DNA from: Halocatena salina
GTDB taxonomy: Archaea; Halobacteriota; Halobacteria; Halobacteriales; Haloarculaceae
NCBI RefSeq assembly: GCF_023115355.1
Contig: NZ_CP096019.1
Span: forward strand, 2,108,001-2,172,000
Direction: 5' to 3'
DNA: 64,000 nt
Shown here piece after piece: positions 28,056 through 37,617 of the stretch. The first letter of the stretch is position 1. Every line of letters starts with the position of its first letter. The notes beneath the pieces were generated by a model. That model saw only the letters and a list, made by a program, of their open reading frames with translations. It searched no databases and had not been told where the DNA came from. The translations under genes were made by a program, and so were the position numbers.

Positions 28056-29161
28056 CGCCGGACGATGAGGCGCAACACGTCCTCGTCTTCGAGTTCGTGG
28101 TCCAACCCTACCTGTTGCTCGTCGTGTTTCGCACTCGGACCGGACACGCGAGCGAAACGGAATCGGTCGTGGAAGTCACCGCCGAGTTTTTCACACGCAT
28201 CCTCGACAGTGTCGCCCGCTCGAAGAACGAGCGGCTCCTCGTAATCGACGCCACGCCCGGGTTTGTCCATATACACACGGATCAGCCCGATCGTCTCATA
28301 AATGGACTCTTTCAAGCTCTCAAGTCCCTTCTCTTCTTGCGCACTGATGAAGATGGTCTCTTCAGGATCGAGTCCGTGCTCGCGCAGCTCCTTGTTGACG
28401 GTGTCGAGATAGTCGCGATCGATGAGATCAGCCTTGTTGACCGCGACGAGCGAGGGAAGATAGATCCGATTGTCCATCAACCCGTCGATCAGCTGATCCA
28501 CGGAGATTTCCTCGCGTAACGTTACGTCAGCGTTGACGTAGCCGTGTTCGCGGAGCATCTCCGCGATCGTCGACTCGTCGAGTCCGACGTCACCGCTAGT
28601 GGTCACGTTGATACCGCCTTTGTGTTTTTTCGTGATGCTCATGCTCGGCGGCTGCTGATCGAGACGGATCTTGTTCGCGTACAGCTCCCCGCTGAGACGA
28701 GCGTACTGTTCGATCTCGAACACCGACAGCACGTACAACACCAGATCGGCGGTCCGAACGACAGACAACACCTCTTTGCCACCACCCCGACCGCCAGCTG
28801 CCCCCTCGATCAGCCCTGGAACATCGAGCAACTGGATGTTGGCCCCCCTGTATTCGAGCATACCCGGATTCACATCGAGCGTGGTGAATTCGTACGAGCC
28901 AGTTTCGCTGTCCGCGTTCGTGAGTGCGTTGAGCAACGTCGATTTCCCCACACTCGGAAATCCGACGAGGGCAACCGTTGCATCTCCGGTTTTTTCGACG
29001 GCGTATCCTTCACCGCCACCGGCAGACGAACGGTTTTCAAGCGTCTCCTTTTTCTGTGCGAGCTTAGATTTCAGACGGCCGATGTGGGCCTCGGTAGATT
29101 TGTTGTACGGAGTGTTGGCTATTTCTGCTTCAAGCTCCTCGATCTCCTCCTCAAGACCCAT
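28052..29161 (-). CDS. drg: DRG-family GTP-binding protein
   Basis: A 369-residue GTPase. An N-terminal helical segment (LEEEIEELEAEIANTPYNKS) precedes the G domain with G1 GFPSVGKST, G3 DVPGLIEG and G4 NKAD in the order of the OBG/DRG branch. The C-terminal TGS domain runs from about 290 (RVYMDKPGRGVDYEEPLVL). DRG proteins associate with ribosomes and aid translation. Both domains are complete. Confidence 0.95.
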   Translation of the reverse strand: MGLEEEIEELEAEIANTPYNKSTEAHIGRLKSKLAQKKETLENRSSAGGGEGYAVEKTGDATVALVGFPSVGKSTLLNALTNADSETGSYEFTTLDVNPGMLEYRGANIQLLDVPGLIEGAAGGRGGGKEVLSVVRTADLVLYVLSVFEIEQYARLSGELYANKIRLDQQPPSMSITKKHKGGINVTTSGDVGLDESTIAEMLREHGYVNADVTLREEISVDQLIDGLMDNRIYLPSLVAVNKADLIDRDYLDTVNKELREHGLDPEETIFISAQEEKGLESLKESIYETIGLIRVYMDKPGRGVDYEEPLVLRAGDTVEDACEKLGGDFHDRFRFARVSGPSAKHDEQQVGLDHELEDEDVLRLIVRR

Positions 29162-29307
29162 CAGCTACCGATCCGAGATGAACGGCGAAAAAACTGTTCG
29201 TTGGCCCTGGCGTCGATCGCACACCAGCATCCGCTCGAATCGCCGTTTCTGTGATAATCGCTGTCGATGTCCGTGTTCACACACTCCGATTGGCAAATAA
29301 TTACACT

Positions 29308-29334
29308 AATATATAGTTTAGCAAGCTATATATT
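29308..29334. promoter_or_regulatory. 9-bp inverted repeat before the symporter gene
   Basis: AATATATAG (29308-29316) and CTATATATT (29326-29334) are perfect arms around a 9-bp spacer. They end 15 bp before the symporter start and overlap the likely TATA region, so they suit a repressor site. Confidence 0.5.
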
Positions 29335-29349
29335 TCGGATACTGTAATT

Positions 29350-30633
29350 ATGGCGTGTATGGCAACTACTATCTCACAGCTGTGGCAGCGATATCGATCC
29401 GTACAGCTCGTCTACCGGATCGCAGCTGCCTTCGTGTTGGGATCGGTCGTTGGGCTTCTCGTCGGACAGCGAGCCACGGTGCTACAACCGCTCGGTGACT
29501 TGTTCGTTCGACTGTTGAAGATGATCATCGTTCCGATCGTCGTCTTCACGATCGTGATGGCCTCTCGGCAGCTTTCGCCGTCGAACCTCGGAAAGATCGG
29601 GAGCCAAGTGGTCGTCGTGTATCTGTTGACCACGTCGATCGCTATCGCCGTTGGACTGCTCGTCAGCAATTTCTTGGATCCCGGCGTCGGATTACAGCTT
29701 GCCGAGGGTTCCGTCTCCCCCGAGGAAGCACCCCCGCTGACAGAGGTGTTGTTGGGTGTCGTTCCCGAGAATCCGATCGGCGCGATGGCCGAGGGGAACA
29801 TTCTCGGCGTGATCACCTTCTCGTTGGTGTTCGGAATCGGTATGACGGCCGTCCGTGAAGAGGTCGAGGAAGGATCCGACGTCCACAACGGGATCGAGAT
29901 GCTGTTCGACATCATCGAAGCAGGTGCGGAAGTGATGTTCAAGGTCGTGTGGGGTGTCATGGAGTACGGCGTCATCGGCGTGTTCGCGTTGATGGCTGCG
30001 CTGTTTGGCCAGACCGGGGCAGGAGCGATCGTAGACCTGCTCATGCTCGTGGCGACGCTCACAGCGGCGGTCGGGATACAGATCGGAGTGGTTTATCTGC
30101 TGCTCATCGTGACCTTGCTGCTCGGCCAGTCGCCGCTTGCCTTCCTCCGTGGTTGCAAGGACGCAATGCTCACCGCGCTCAGCATTCGCTCGTCTACAGG
30201 CACGCTTCCAGTGACGATGTCTAACGCTGACGAAAATCTAAAGATCAATGAAGGTATCTACAGCTTCTCGCTGCCCCTCGGAGCGACGATCAACATGGAT
30301 GGGACGGCGATGTATCTCGGTATCGCGGCCATCTTCACCGCAAACATCGTCGATGTCCATCTGACGATCGCTCAACAGCTGAGCATCCTGCTCACGGCTC
30401 TGTTAGCTAGTGTCGGAACGGCTGGCGTCCCCGGTGCGAGCCTCGTTATGATGTCCGTGGTGTTTTCTCAGGTCGGTCTCCCGCTCTCGGCGGTCGCAAT
30501 GATTGCTGGTATCGATCCGCTGCTCGACCGCCTCCGAACGATGAACAACATTACCGGCGATCTCGCCGTCACGGCACTTGTGGCGAAGTGGAACGACGCG
30601 ATCGATCTGTCGAGTGGTGCGTGGGACTCCTGA
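29350..30633 (+). CDS. Dicarboxylate/amino acid:cation symporter (DAACS family)
   Basis: A 427-residue transporter with about eight hydrophobic segments and two re-entrant loops. IRSSTGTLPVTMSNAD is the first hairpin motif, NMDGTAMYLGIAAIF the conserved NMDGT sodium and substrate site, and the last helix is RLRTMNNITGDLAVTALVAK. This is the GltP/GltPh-like fold that imports glutamate, aspartate or C4-dicarboxylates with sodium. The exact substrate is uncertain. A 9-bp inverted repeat lies just upstream. Confidence 0.93.
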   Translation: MACMATTISQLWQRYRSVQLVYRIAAAFVLGSVVGLLVGQRATVLQPLGDLFVRLLKMIIVPIVVFTIVMASRQLSPSNLGKIGSQVVVVYLLTTSIAIAVGLLVSNFLDPGVGLQLAEGSVSPEEAPPLTEVLLGVVPENPIGAMAEGNILGVITFSLVFGIGMTAVREEVEEGSDVHNGIEMLFDIIEAGAEVMFKVVWGVMEYGVIGVFALMAALFGQTGAGAIVDLLMLVATLTAAVGIQIGVVYLLLIVTLLLGQSPLAFLRGCKDAMLTALSIRSSTGTLPVTMSNADENLKINEGIYSFSLPLGATINMDGTAMYLGIAAIFTANIVDVHLTIAQQLSILLTALLASVGTAGVPGASLVMMSVVFSQVGLPLSAVAMIAGIDPLLDRLRTMNNITGDLAVTALVAKWNDAIDLSSGAWDS

Positions 30634-30787
30634 CTTGCCCGAACCCCAACGATACGGCGTGTTGTCGTGTTCTATCTCGAAGTGCTTTTATCGTGTGAAC
30701 GCCTACCATCGGTCCTACATAACCCAATGTCGGCCGGAATATACACAGTCGGAATGGAGTCAAGATTAGGCCGCCTATCATCCGAAA

Positions 30788-30805
30788 GATTCACTTTAGT
30801 GAATC
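30788..30805. promoter_or_regulatory. Perfect 8-bp palindrome
   Basis: GATTCACT-TT-AGTGAATC lies 155 bp after the symporter and 96 bp before the small upstream ORF of the L11 cluster. It could be a terminator hairpin or an operator; there is no clear T-run. Confidence 0.4.
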
Positions 30806-30900
30806 CAGAAACATTCCAATAGTGATTGAACCCTCCGATATCGACGACCGATCGAACGCCGTATGGATAACCGTTCACGCAACGAGGACAGCCCGGAACG

Positions 30901-31101
30901 ATGATCGACATAGATAGCTTTCGTGACAGCACACAGATCATTCTGCCGACAGAAACGTTAGCGGGTCTCCGTTCGGAACTCAACCGACGGTTCGTGCTTT
31001 CGTTCGTCGAAGAAGAGACAAAAACGCGGATCATCGGCAGTCCGGTAGAGATTCGGGAGGCAAGCGACTGGCTTACTCGGCAGGGTGTGGCGGTCGCATG
31101 A
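30901..31101 (+). CDS. Small conserved hypothetical protein upstream of rpl11
   Basis: A 66-residue protein (pattern IDSFRDSTQIILPTETLAG ... RRFVLSFVEEE ... ASDWLTRQGVAVA). It looks like a small alpha/beta fold, with a strand pair in the middle and a C-terminal helix. I do not recognise the family. It precedes the ribosomal L11 gene by 170 bp. The stop codon lies at the start of a four-unit ATGAAA repeat. Confidence 0.6.
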   Translation: MIDIDSFRDSTQIILPTETLAGLRSELNRRFVLSFVEEETKTRIIGSPVEIREASDWLTRQGVAVA

Positions 31102-31121
31102 AAATGAAAATGAAAATGAAA
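31098..31121. repeat. ATGAAA hexanucleotide tandem repeat (4 units)
   Basis: Four perfect ATGAAA units overlap the stop codon of the small ORF. Slippage here could change the C-terminus of that protein. Confidence 0.85.
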
Positions 31122-31273
31122 AGCCGGTCCGTTAAGCACACGCGATATTCGTATGTTGGTTCGTGTGTCCTCCTCGGTTCATGAACTCGCTGTAACCCTG
31201 TCTGTCGAATTATCGATGTCTTGGAGAATCCTTCTTGGCAAGGTTTAAACCGACAAAGGCGGTGGTTCAGGGT

Positions 31274-31759
31274 ATGGCTGGAACGATCGAGGTACTCGTC
31301 GCCGGTGGGCAGGCAACGCCTGGCCAACCCCTTGGCCCGGAGCTTGGCCCGACACCGGTCGACGTACAAGCAGTCGTCAGCGACATCAACAACCAGACTG
31401 AGGCGTTCGACGGAACCGAGGTCCCCGTTACTGTCTCCTATGAGGACGATGGTAGTTTCGAGATCGATGTCGGTGTCCCACCGACGGCGGCACTGATCAA
31501 AGACGAACTCGACTTCGAAACCGGAAGCGGTCGTCCACAATCGGAGTTCGTCGCCGACATTTCCGTCGAACAGTTAAAACAGATCGCGGAGCAAAAACAG
31601 TCGGATCTGTTGGCGTACGACACCAAAAGCGCGGCCAAGGAGATCGCGGGTACGTGTGTCTCGCTCGGCGTCACCGTCGATGGAGAGAACGCTCGAACGT
31701 TCAAACAACGCCTCGATGACGGTGAGTACGACGACCGCTTCGAGACGGCTAGCGCGTAA
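31274..31759 (+). CDS. rpl11: 50S ribosomal protein L11 (uL11)
   Basis: A 161-residue protein. TIEVLVAGGQATPGQPLGPE is the conserved N-terminal domain with the proline-rich linker, and KEIAGTCVSLGVTVDG the RNA-binding C-terminal domain that contacts 23S rRNA in the GTPase centre. The start was set at MAGTIEVL, since upstream codons are not conserved. It has its own transcription unit, followed by a separate promoter and the L1-L10-L12 operon. Confidence 0.97.
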   Translation: MAGTIEVLVAGGQATPGQPLGPELGPTPVDVQAVVSDINNQTEAFDGTEVPVTVSYEDDGSFEIDVGVPPTAALIKDELDFETGSGRPQSEFVADISVEQLKQIAEQKQSDLLAYDTKSAAKEIAGTCVSLGVTVDGENARTFKQRLDDGEYDDRFETASA

Positions 31760-31875
31760 CCGTAGTCCTTCGATCGCTCCGTCTCGGTCGTCTGCGCCGT
31801 GGATGTCCACTTCGACGTGCTTAAGTTCGTGATCGTAGTGGATAGAAGTGAGGCAGGTTACGCGCCTGTTTCACG

Positions 31876-31907
31876 CCGTAGCAGCCACTGGCGGACTACG
31901 GAGGTGA
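31876..31907 (+). promoter_or_regulatory. L1 autoregulatory leader hairpin with ribosome-binding site
   Basis: CCGTAG (31876-31881) pairs with CTACGG (31896-31901) around the loop CAGCCACTGGCGGA. The Shine-Dalgarno GGAGGTGA (31900-31907) begins in the 3' arm, just before the rpl1 ATG. Archaeal L1 represses its own mRNA by binding a copy of its 23S rRNA site, and a leader mimic has been described for Halobacterium. The position here fits, but the L1 contact itself is inferred. Confidence 0.65.
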
Positions 31908-31910
31908 ACA

Positions 31911-32549
31911 ATGGCAAATCAGGAATTAGAGAACGCAGTTTCTCGCGCGATCGAGGAAGCTCCACCGCGGAATTTCCGCGAATCGGTAGACCTCGCTATT
32001 AATCTGCGCGATCTGGATCTTAATGACCCGAACAACCGCGTCGACGAAGGTGTCGTTCTTCCGCGCGGAACGGGACAAGAGACTCGTATCGTCGTGTTCG
32101 CTGAGGGCGAAACAGCCCTTCGTGCCGAAGACGTTGCCGATGAGGTACTCGACAACGACGAGTTGTCAGATCTCGGTGACGATACTGACGCCGCGAAGGA
32201 CCTCGCCAGCGAGACGGATTTCTTCGTCGCGGAGGCGAGCATGATGCAGGATATCGGTCGGTATCTCGGGACCGTGCTCGGTCCACGAGGGAAGATGCCG
32301 ACGCCGCTTCAACCCGACGACGACGTCGTCGAAGTCGTGGATCGGATGAAAAACACCGTCCAGCTTCGTAGCGGCGAGCGGCGCACGTTCCACACCCTCG
32401 TCGGATCCGCAGAGATGGACCCCGACGATATCGCTGACAACATCGACGTGATCATCCGTCGGTTGGAGGCGGACTTGGAGAAAGGCCCACTCAACATCGA
32501 TTCGATCTACGTGAAAACGACGATGGGCCCCTCGATGGAGGTGGCCTGA
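31911..32549 (+). CDS. rpl1: 50S ribosomal protein L1 (uL1)
   Basis: A 212-residue two-domain protein. The RNA-binding motif [19 protein letters not shown] lies at about residues 122-140, and [17 protein letters not shown] and [12 protein letters not shown] close domain I. It forms the mobile L1 stalk that releases deacylated tRNA. It is first in the L1-L10-L12 operon, behind a leader hairpin that probably mediates self-repression. Confidence 0.97.
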   Translation: MANQELENAVSRAIEEAPPRNFRESVDLAINLRDLDLNDPNNRVDEGVVLPRGTGQETRIVVFAEGETALRAEDVADEVLDNDELSDLGDDTDAAKDLASETDFFVAEASMMQDIGRYLGTVLGPRGKMPTPLQPDDDVVEVVDRMKNTVQLRSGERRTFHTLVGSAEMDPDDIADNIDVIIRRLEADLEKGPLNIDSIYVKTTMGPSMEVA

Positions 32550-32550
32550 A

Positions 32551-33597
32551 ATGTCCGCTGAACCCAAACACCAAACGGACGTCATTCCGGAGTGGAAACG
32601 CGAAGAGGTCGATGCGCTAGCGGCGCTCATCGAGCGCTATGAAAGCATCGGCGTCGTGAACATCGCGGGTATTCCGAGCAAGCAACTCCAGCAGATGCGC
32701 CGTGATCTCCACGGCAGTGCCGAACTCCGCGTCAGCCGGAACACGCTGATCAGCCGAGCGCTCGATGAGAGCGACGGCGGATTCGAGGAGCTGACCGATC
32801 TCGTGAGCGGACAGGTCGGTCTCATCGGCACTAACGACAACCCGTTTGGACTGTACAAAGAACTCGAGGCGTCGAAAACGCCCGCACCGATCAATCCGGG
32901 CGAGGTCGCGCCCAACGACATCGTGATCCCCGAAGGCGATACGGGTATCGACCCGGGACCGTTCGTAGGCGAGTTACAGCAAGTGGGTGCCAACGCTCGC
33001 ATCGACAGCGGTTCCATTCAGGTCCTCGAAGATTCGACGGTTCTCGATGCCGGCGAGGAAGTGAGCGCTCAGCTCGCAAACGTGTTGAACGAACTCGGCA
33101 TCGAGCCGAAAGAGGTCGGTCTCGACCTACAGGGAGTCTATTCGGAGGGCGTATTCTTCGAGCCCGAAGAGCTGGCGATCGATGTCGAGGAGTACCGTGC
33201 CGACGTACAGGCGGCTGTCGCTGCCGGACGCAATCTCTCGGTCAACGCCGTCTACCCGACGGCCAGAACCGCGGACGCGCTGGTCTCGAAGGCGAGCAAC
33301 GAGGCGCGCAGCCTCGGCCTGTTCGCTGCGATCGAAAGTCCCGACATCGCGGACGATCTCGTCTCGAAGGCCGACGCACAGATGCGTGCGCTTGCCGCAG
33401 CCATCGACGACGAGGAGGCGCTCCCTGAGGAGTTGCGTGGCGTCGATGCGCCTACGGCTACCGAGCCGGCTGAATCCGACGAGGAGTCCCAGGACGAAGC
33501 CGAAGCCGAGGCCGAGGCCGAAGACGAGAGCGATGCCGACGACACCGATGACGACGACGATGGTGGTGCCGAAGGACTCGGCGCGATGTTTGGATAG
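32551..33597 (+). CDS. rpl10: 50S ribosomal stalk protein L10/P0 (uL10)
   Basis: A 348-residue protein. The N-terminal rRNA-binding domain runs from [20 protein letters not shown] to about 110, then the archaeal insertion domain, and L12-binding helices (about 230-290). The last 45 residues are acidic Glu/Ala/Asp repeats ending GLGAMFG, the same tail type as L12. It starts one base after the L1 stop and anchors the L12 dimers. Confidence 0.97.
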   Translation: MSAEPKHQTDVIPEWKREEVDALAALIERYESIGVVNIAGIPSKQLQQMRRDLHGSAELRVSRNTLISRALDESDGGFEELTDLVSGQVGLIGTNDNPFGLYKELEASKTPAPINPGEVAPNDIVIPEGDTGIDPGPFVGELQQVGANARIDSGSIQVLEDSTVLDAGEEVSAQLANVLNELGIEPKEVGLDLQGVYSEGVFFEPEELAIDVEEYRADVQAAVAAGRNLSVNAVYPTARTADALVSKASNEARSLGLFAAIESPDIADDLVSKADAQMRALAAAIDDEEALPEELRGVDAPTATEPAESDEESQDEAEAEAEAEDESDADDTDDDDDGGAEGLGAMFG

Positions 33598-33638
33598 CGG
33601 ATCGAATCACGACTAACCAACCTATCAACAAACACAAC

Positions 33639-33974
33639 ATGGAGTACATTTACGCAGCACTCATCTTGAACGAATCGGACGAAGAGATCACCGAAGACAA
33701 CGTCACCGACGTACTCGACGCCGCGAACGTGGATGTCGAGGAATCTCGCGTCAAGGCACTCATCGCCGCGCTCGAGGATGTCGACATCGAGGAGGCAGTC
33801 GAGCAGGCGGCTGCCGTCCCGGCAGGCGGTGCAGGTGCAGCCGGTGGGGCCGAGGCCGAAGCCGAGGAAGCCGAAGAAGCCGAGGAAGCCGAAGAAGACG
33901 AGGCAGCCGAAGAAGCCGAGGAAGAGGAGGACGACGAGGCCAGCGGTGAGGGTCTCGGGCAACTGTTCGGCTGA
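33639..33974 (+). CDS. rpl12: 50S ribosomal stalk protein L12/P1
   Basis: A 111-residue P1-type protein. YIYAALILNESDEEITEDNV and VEESRVKALIAALEDVDIEE form the dimerisation domain; a Gly/Ala hinge (VPAGGAGAAGGAEAEAEE) and an acidic tail ending GLGQLFG follow. The tail recruits elongation factors. The acidic part is a DNA-level repeat of GAAGCCGAGGAA-like units. Confidence 0.97.
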   Translation: MEYIYAALILNESDEEITEDNVTDVLDAANVDVEESRVKALIAALEDVDIEEAVEQAAAVPAGGAGAAGGAEAEAEEAEEAEEAEEDEAAEEAEEEEDDEASGEGLGQLFG

Positions 33975-34057
33975 ATCGGATCGACAACGCAGCGGCCTTT
34001 TTGTCACGATGGTGTGATGACGAACGTTTAGGTCCGAGACCGCACCGAGCGATTCTA

Positions 34058-35293
34058 ATGGTGGTGGATACCGTAGTGGTCGCCCCGGACCGAACGACTG
34101 CGCTGCTAGCGTTCGTGGCAGCGGGGTGTGCGTTCGGGATTGTAAGCGGTCTCGTGCCCGGCTTGCACGCGAACAACATGGCGTTTCTGTTGGCGGCGAT
34201 TGCGCCCTCGATTCCCGGATCGCCCCCGATCGTCGGGGCTGCGATGGTGGCCGCGGGCGTCGTCCACACGTTTCTCGATATCGCACCGACGCTTGCACTC
34301 GGAGTTCCGGATCCAGCAATGGCCGTGAGTGCACTTCCGGGCCACCGGCTCGTGTTGGAGGGTCGGGGGGAAGAGGCGCTGTGTCTGTCGGCGCTGGGAA
34401 GTGGGCTGGCGGTGGTGCTTGCGGTTCCGCTGGCAGTTCCGCTCACGGCGGTAATGGTGGCCGCAGACCCCGTTATCACTACCTATCGGTCGCTCCTCCT
34501 CGGGGTGATCGTACTGGCGTTGCTCGGGACTGAACGAACGCGCCGGGGGATCGGTGGTGGCGCACTCGTGTTCGCAGCGAGCGCCGGTTTGGGTCTGGTC
34601 GCGTTGGACCTTCCGACGAATCCGCCACTAGCGGTTGGAAGCGTTCTCACACCGCTGTTCACGGGATTGTTCGGCGCGCCAGTACTGATCGACGCCATGG
34701 ACGGAAACGGGATCCCCGAACAACAGGATGCGACCGTCACTCTCTCACATCGGGCCGTCGGTCGTCTCGGTGGTGTCGGAACGCTGTGTGGGGCGGTCGT
34801 CGGTTACATTCCCGGTGTTTCGAGCGCCATCGCCGCAACACTCGCCTTGGTTTCTGTTCCCGGTCGATACGGCGCGCGGGGGTTCATCGTGGCCACGAGT
34901 GGCGTTAACACTGCCAATACGATTTTCGCACTGTTCGCTCTCGTTTCGCTCGGGACGCCCAGAACCGGCGTATTAGTCGCACTCGAACGAGCGAACGTTC
35001 CGATCGACCTTCCCCTCCTGCTCGCCGCAGTCGTGATCGCGGCTGTCATCGGGTTTTCTGCCGTGATTCTGTTTGGCGACGTGTATCTCCGGGTCGTCGG
35101 AGCGATCGACTACACGGCGCTTTCGATCGGTGTACTCGGACTGTTGTGTCTCATTTCGTATTTATTCGCCGGTCTTATGGGTATCGGGGTGTTCGCCGCG
35201 AGCACCGTCGTTGGACTGTTTCCGGTGTGGCTCAACGTCCAACGCGCCCATTTGATGGGTGTGTTGTTGGGACCGCTGATCCTCGGACTGTAG
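34058..35293 (+). CDS. TctA-family transporter (DUF112, tripartite tricarboxylate type)
   Basis: An integral membrane protein of about 411 residues. FGIVSGLVPGLHANNMAFLL is the conserved first repeat of TctA permeases, and GYIPGVSSAIAATLAL the second, a glycine- and proline-rich copy; about 10 further hydrophobic helices follow. No TctB or TctC-type binding protein is adjacent, which is usual for the archaeal stand-alone form. Substrate is unknown, probably an organic acid. The start ATG follows a TTG-initiated extension that I discard. Confidence 0.85.
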   Translation: MVVDTVVVAPDRTTALLAFVAAGCAFGIVSGLVPGLHANNMAFLLAAIAPSIPGSPPIVGAAMVAAGVVHTFLDIAPTLALGVPDPAMAVSALPGHRLVLEGRGEEALCLSALGSGLAVVLAVPLAVPLTAVMVAADPVITTYRSLLLGVIVLALLGTERTRRGIGGGALVFAASAGLGLVALDLPTNPPLAVGSVLTPLFTGLFGAPVLIDAMDGNGIPEQQDATVTLSHRAVGRLGGVGTLCGAVVGYIPGVSSAIAATLALVSVPGRYGARGFIVATSGVNTANTIFALFALVSLGTPRTGVLVALERANVPIDLPLLLAAVVIAAVIGFSAVILFGDVYLRVVGAIDYTALSIGVLGLLCLISYLFAGLMGIGVFAASTVVGLFPVWLNVQRAHLMGVLLGPLILGL

Positions 35294-35956
35294 TCACGCC
35301 GGATGTTCGAGTCCCTCAAGCAGCCGATCGATCCGCTGTTGCTCTTCGAGATCGTCGGGATGAACGGCGATCACAGTGATGTAATCGTCTTCATGGGCAA
35401 ACGATGCGACGTGGATGGTTACCGGTACCGATACCTCCTCGACGACCTGTGCGGTCGCCGTGTAGGTCGAAACCGTGCGTTCCTCGCCGAGCACCGACGC
35501 AGTGCGGTTGCCATCGAACTCGGGCGTATCGACGCCCTCGTACGTTCCGAGCAGCTCCTCGATGAGCTGGTTGTTTGACCAGTCACCGATCGGGTTCATA
35601 GACTGGCCGCCGATCTCGGCTTTCGGCGTCGAAAGCACTACGAACCGGGTGACAGAGACCTCTGTCCCGGCAAGATCGGTGTTTCGTTCGTATTCGCGCA
35701 TGTGACTCGTGGCTTCGACTGATCGTTCCTGATCGGCGACGCTCACCGAATTGTTGAACGTGGGCGACTCGTTGCGAGCGAGTTCGTACTCGGTCGAACT
35801 CAACGCGTCATCGCTCACGTCGACTGGCTCCGACTCGACCGAATACGGCTCTTCACCGGTGAGAACGTCGAGACAGCCGCTCGTTGCGAGCAGGCAAACA
35901 AGGAGAAGCGTGATCGTGGTTTTTGACGTCGGAATCGAATCTCGTATCATAGTCAT
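35294..35956 (-). CDS. Haloarchaeal lipoprotein, DUF6517-like
   Basis: A protein of about 220 residues. The N-terminus has a hydrophobic stretch (ITLLLVCLLATSGCLDVLTG) with lipobox ATSGC, so it is likely a membrane-anchored lipoprotein with a cysteine anchor. The mature part is acidic and beta-rich, with no catalytic motif. The family (DUF6517, from memory) is specific to haloarchaea. ATG 35956 and 35950 are both plausible starts. Its 3' end converges on the TctA gene with no gap. Confidence 0.75.
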   Translation of the reverse strand: MTMIRDSIPTSKTTITLLLVCLLATSGCLDVLTGEEPYSVESEPVDVSDDALSSTEYELARNESPTFNNSVSVADQERSVEATSHMREYERNTDLAGTEVSVTRFVVLSTPKAEIGGQSMNPIGDWSNNQLIEELLGTYEGVDTPEFDGNRTASVLGEERTVSTYTATAQVVEEVSVPVTIHVASFAHEDDYITVIAVHPDDLEEQQRIDRLLEGLEHPA

Positions 35957-36126
35957 GAATCGGGTTTCGGTCGCCTCCGATGGCTCGCTGTTCCCAGCAC
36001 TAGTCCCTGAAGTCACGACGAGCGTGACCATCGAGACGGTGGTCGGAGCTCATCAGATGGTGAGTATGGTAACGATGCTATCGAGCTGGTTAATAACTTG
36101 TGGCCGAACGATGTTATCCGTACGTA

Positions 36127-37617
36127 TCACGCATCCGGGAGCCGAAACTCGGGCCCATCGTCGGTGTCCTCGACTTCGACACCGAGTTCCGTAAGCGAAT
36201 CGCGGAGTGCATCAGCGCGCTCGTAGTTGCCGTTGGCGCGTTCTTCCTCGCGGAGTTCGAGGACAAGCTCGATCGCTTCTGCAGCGACGGTAACGCTTCC
36301 CTCGGTGTCGTCCTCGAACGCGAGTCCGAGCACGTGGCCACCGAGGCACTCGAACGCGTCGACTGCGGCTTTGAGGCCCGTGTAGTCGTATTCGCTGTCG
36401 TCCGTGTGGCGGTTGACGGCCGTGGCGATGTCGAGCAACGCAGTAAGTGCCTCTCGGGTGTTGAAATCGTCGTCCATCGCCGACTCGAACGATTCGGTTG
36501 CATCATCAACGGCAGTACGGAGCTGCTCGTCGTCGACCGTTGCTAGGGCCTCAGCGCTGTCGAGCGCGTCGACTGCACGGTCGTAGGCTCGTTCGAGACG
36601 GTCCCACCGTTCGGTTGCCTCATGCAGCGTTGCGTCAGAAAACGTCTGCCGGCTGTTGTAAGCGGTCGACAACAAGAACGTGCGGACGCTGTTCGTGCCG
36701 ACCGATTCGATCGCTTCCCGAACGGTCGAGAAGTTTCCGAGACTTGAACTCATCTTCTCTTCGCCGGTGTCTAGCAGCCGAACGTGTAGCCAGTAGCGCG
36801 CGAACTGCTCGCCGGTCGCCGCCTCACTCTGGGCGATCTCGTTTTCGTGGTGGGGAAACACGAGGTCCTGTCCACCCATGTGGATGTCGATGGTCTCGTC
36901 GAGATGGCTCATCGACATTGCCGAGCACTCGATGTGCCACCCCGGTCGGCCTTCGCCCCACGGCGAGTCCCACGTACGACTGGTTTTGGCTGCCGTTTCG
37001 GCGTCATGTGCGTCCTCATGACGGTGTGATTCGACCTCATCGGGCGTGACACCTCCTGCCTTCCAGAGCGCGAAATCAGTCGGGTGGCGCTTTTCTGCCC
37101 GTTCGTCCTCTGGGCCTTGGGCTTGTAACTCCTCGATCGACTGGTTCGAGAGCGCCCCATAGTCGTCAAAGCGCGTCGTGTCGAAGTACACTGATCCGTT
37201 GGATTCGTAGGCGTATCCCCGATCGATCAGTGTTTCGATCAGCTCGACGATCTCCGGGACGTGCTCGCTCACCCGGGGGTACACCTCCGTCCGCTTGAGA
37301 TTGAGTGACCGCATGTCCTCGATCGTGCGCTCGGTGTAGGTTTGGGCGACCGCTTTCTCCGTCTCACCGAGATCGTTCTCACCGACGCGGGCGACGATCT
37401 TCTCGTTCACGTCGGTGAAGTTCTCTACGTGACGCACGTTGTACCCCCGGTAGGAGAGCCACCGGTCGACAACGTCGGCGTGAACCCACAACCGTGCGTG
37501 CCCGAGATGGGCAGGGTCGGACGTGGTGAGTCCACAGACGTACAGGAGCACAGTGTCGTCTTCCGACTCGAACGCCTCTTGCTCGCCCGTTAATGTGTTC
37601 GATACACGTATCGTCAT
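36127..37617 (-). CDS. cysS: Cysteinyl-tRNA synthetase
   Basis: A 496-residue class I synthetase. [16 protein letters not shown] carries the HIGH-equivalent GHAR; the zinc ligands include the Cys of LYVCGLT and Cys/His residues of HIECSAMS, and [10 protein letters not shown] is the KMSKS-type loop. The C-terminal DALR-like helices close the protein. The catalytic set is complete. Confidence 0.97.
   Translation of the reverse strand: MTIRVSNTLTGEQEAFESEDDTVLLYVCGLTTSDPAHLGHARLWVHADVVDRWLSYRGYNVRHVENFTDVNEKIVARVGENDLGETEKAVAQTYTERTIEDMRSLNLKRTEVYPRVSEHVPEIVELIETLIDRGYAYESNGSVYFDTTRFDDYGALSNQSIEELQAQGPEDERAEKRHPTDFALWKAGGVTPDEVESHRHEDAHDAETAAKTSRTWDSPWGEGRPGWHIECSAMSMSHLDETIDIHMGGQDLVFPHHENEIAQSEAATGEQFARYWLHVRLLDTGEEKMSSSLGNFSTVREAIESVGTNSVRTFLLSTAYNSRQTFSDATLHEATERWDRLERAYDRAVDALDSAEALATVDDEQLRTAVDDATESFESAMDDDFNTREALTALLDIATAVNRHTDDSEYDYTGLKAAVDAFECLGGHVLGLAFEDDTEGSVTVAAEAIELVLELREEERANGNYERADALRDSLTELGVEVEDTDDGPEFRLPDA

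Noticed and set aside
33252-34334. A 360-codon minus-strand open frame across rpl10, rpl12 and the TctA gene
   Set aside because: It spans three real genes on the other strand, and its Phe/Leu/Gly run is the complement of the acidic L12 repeat.
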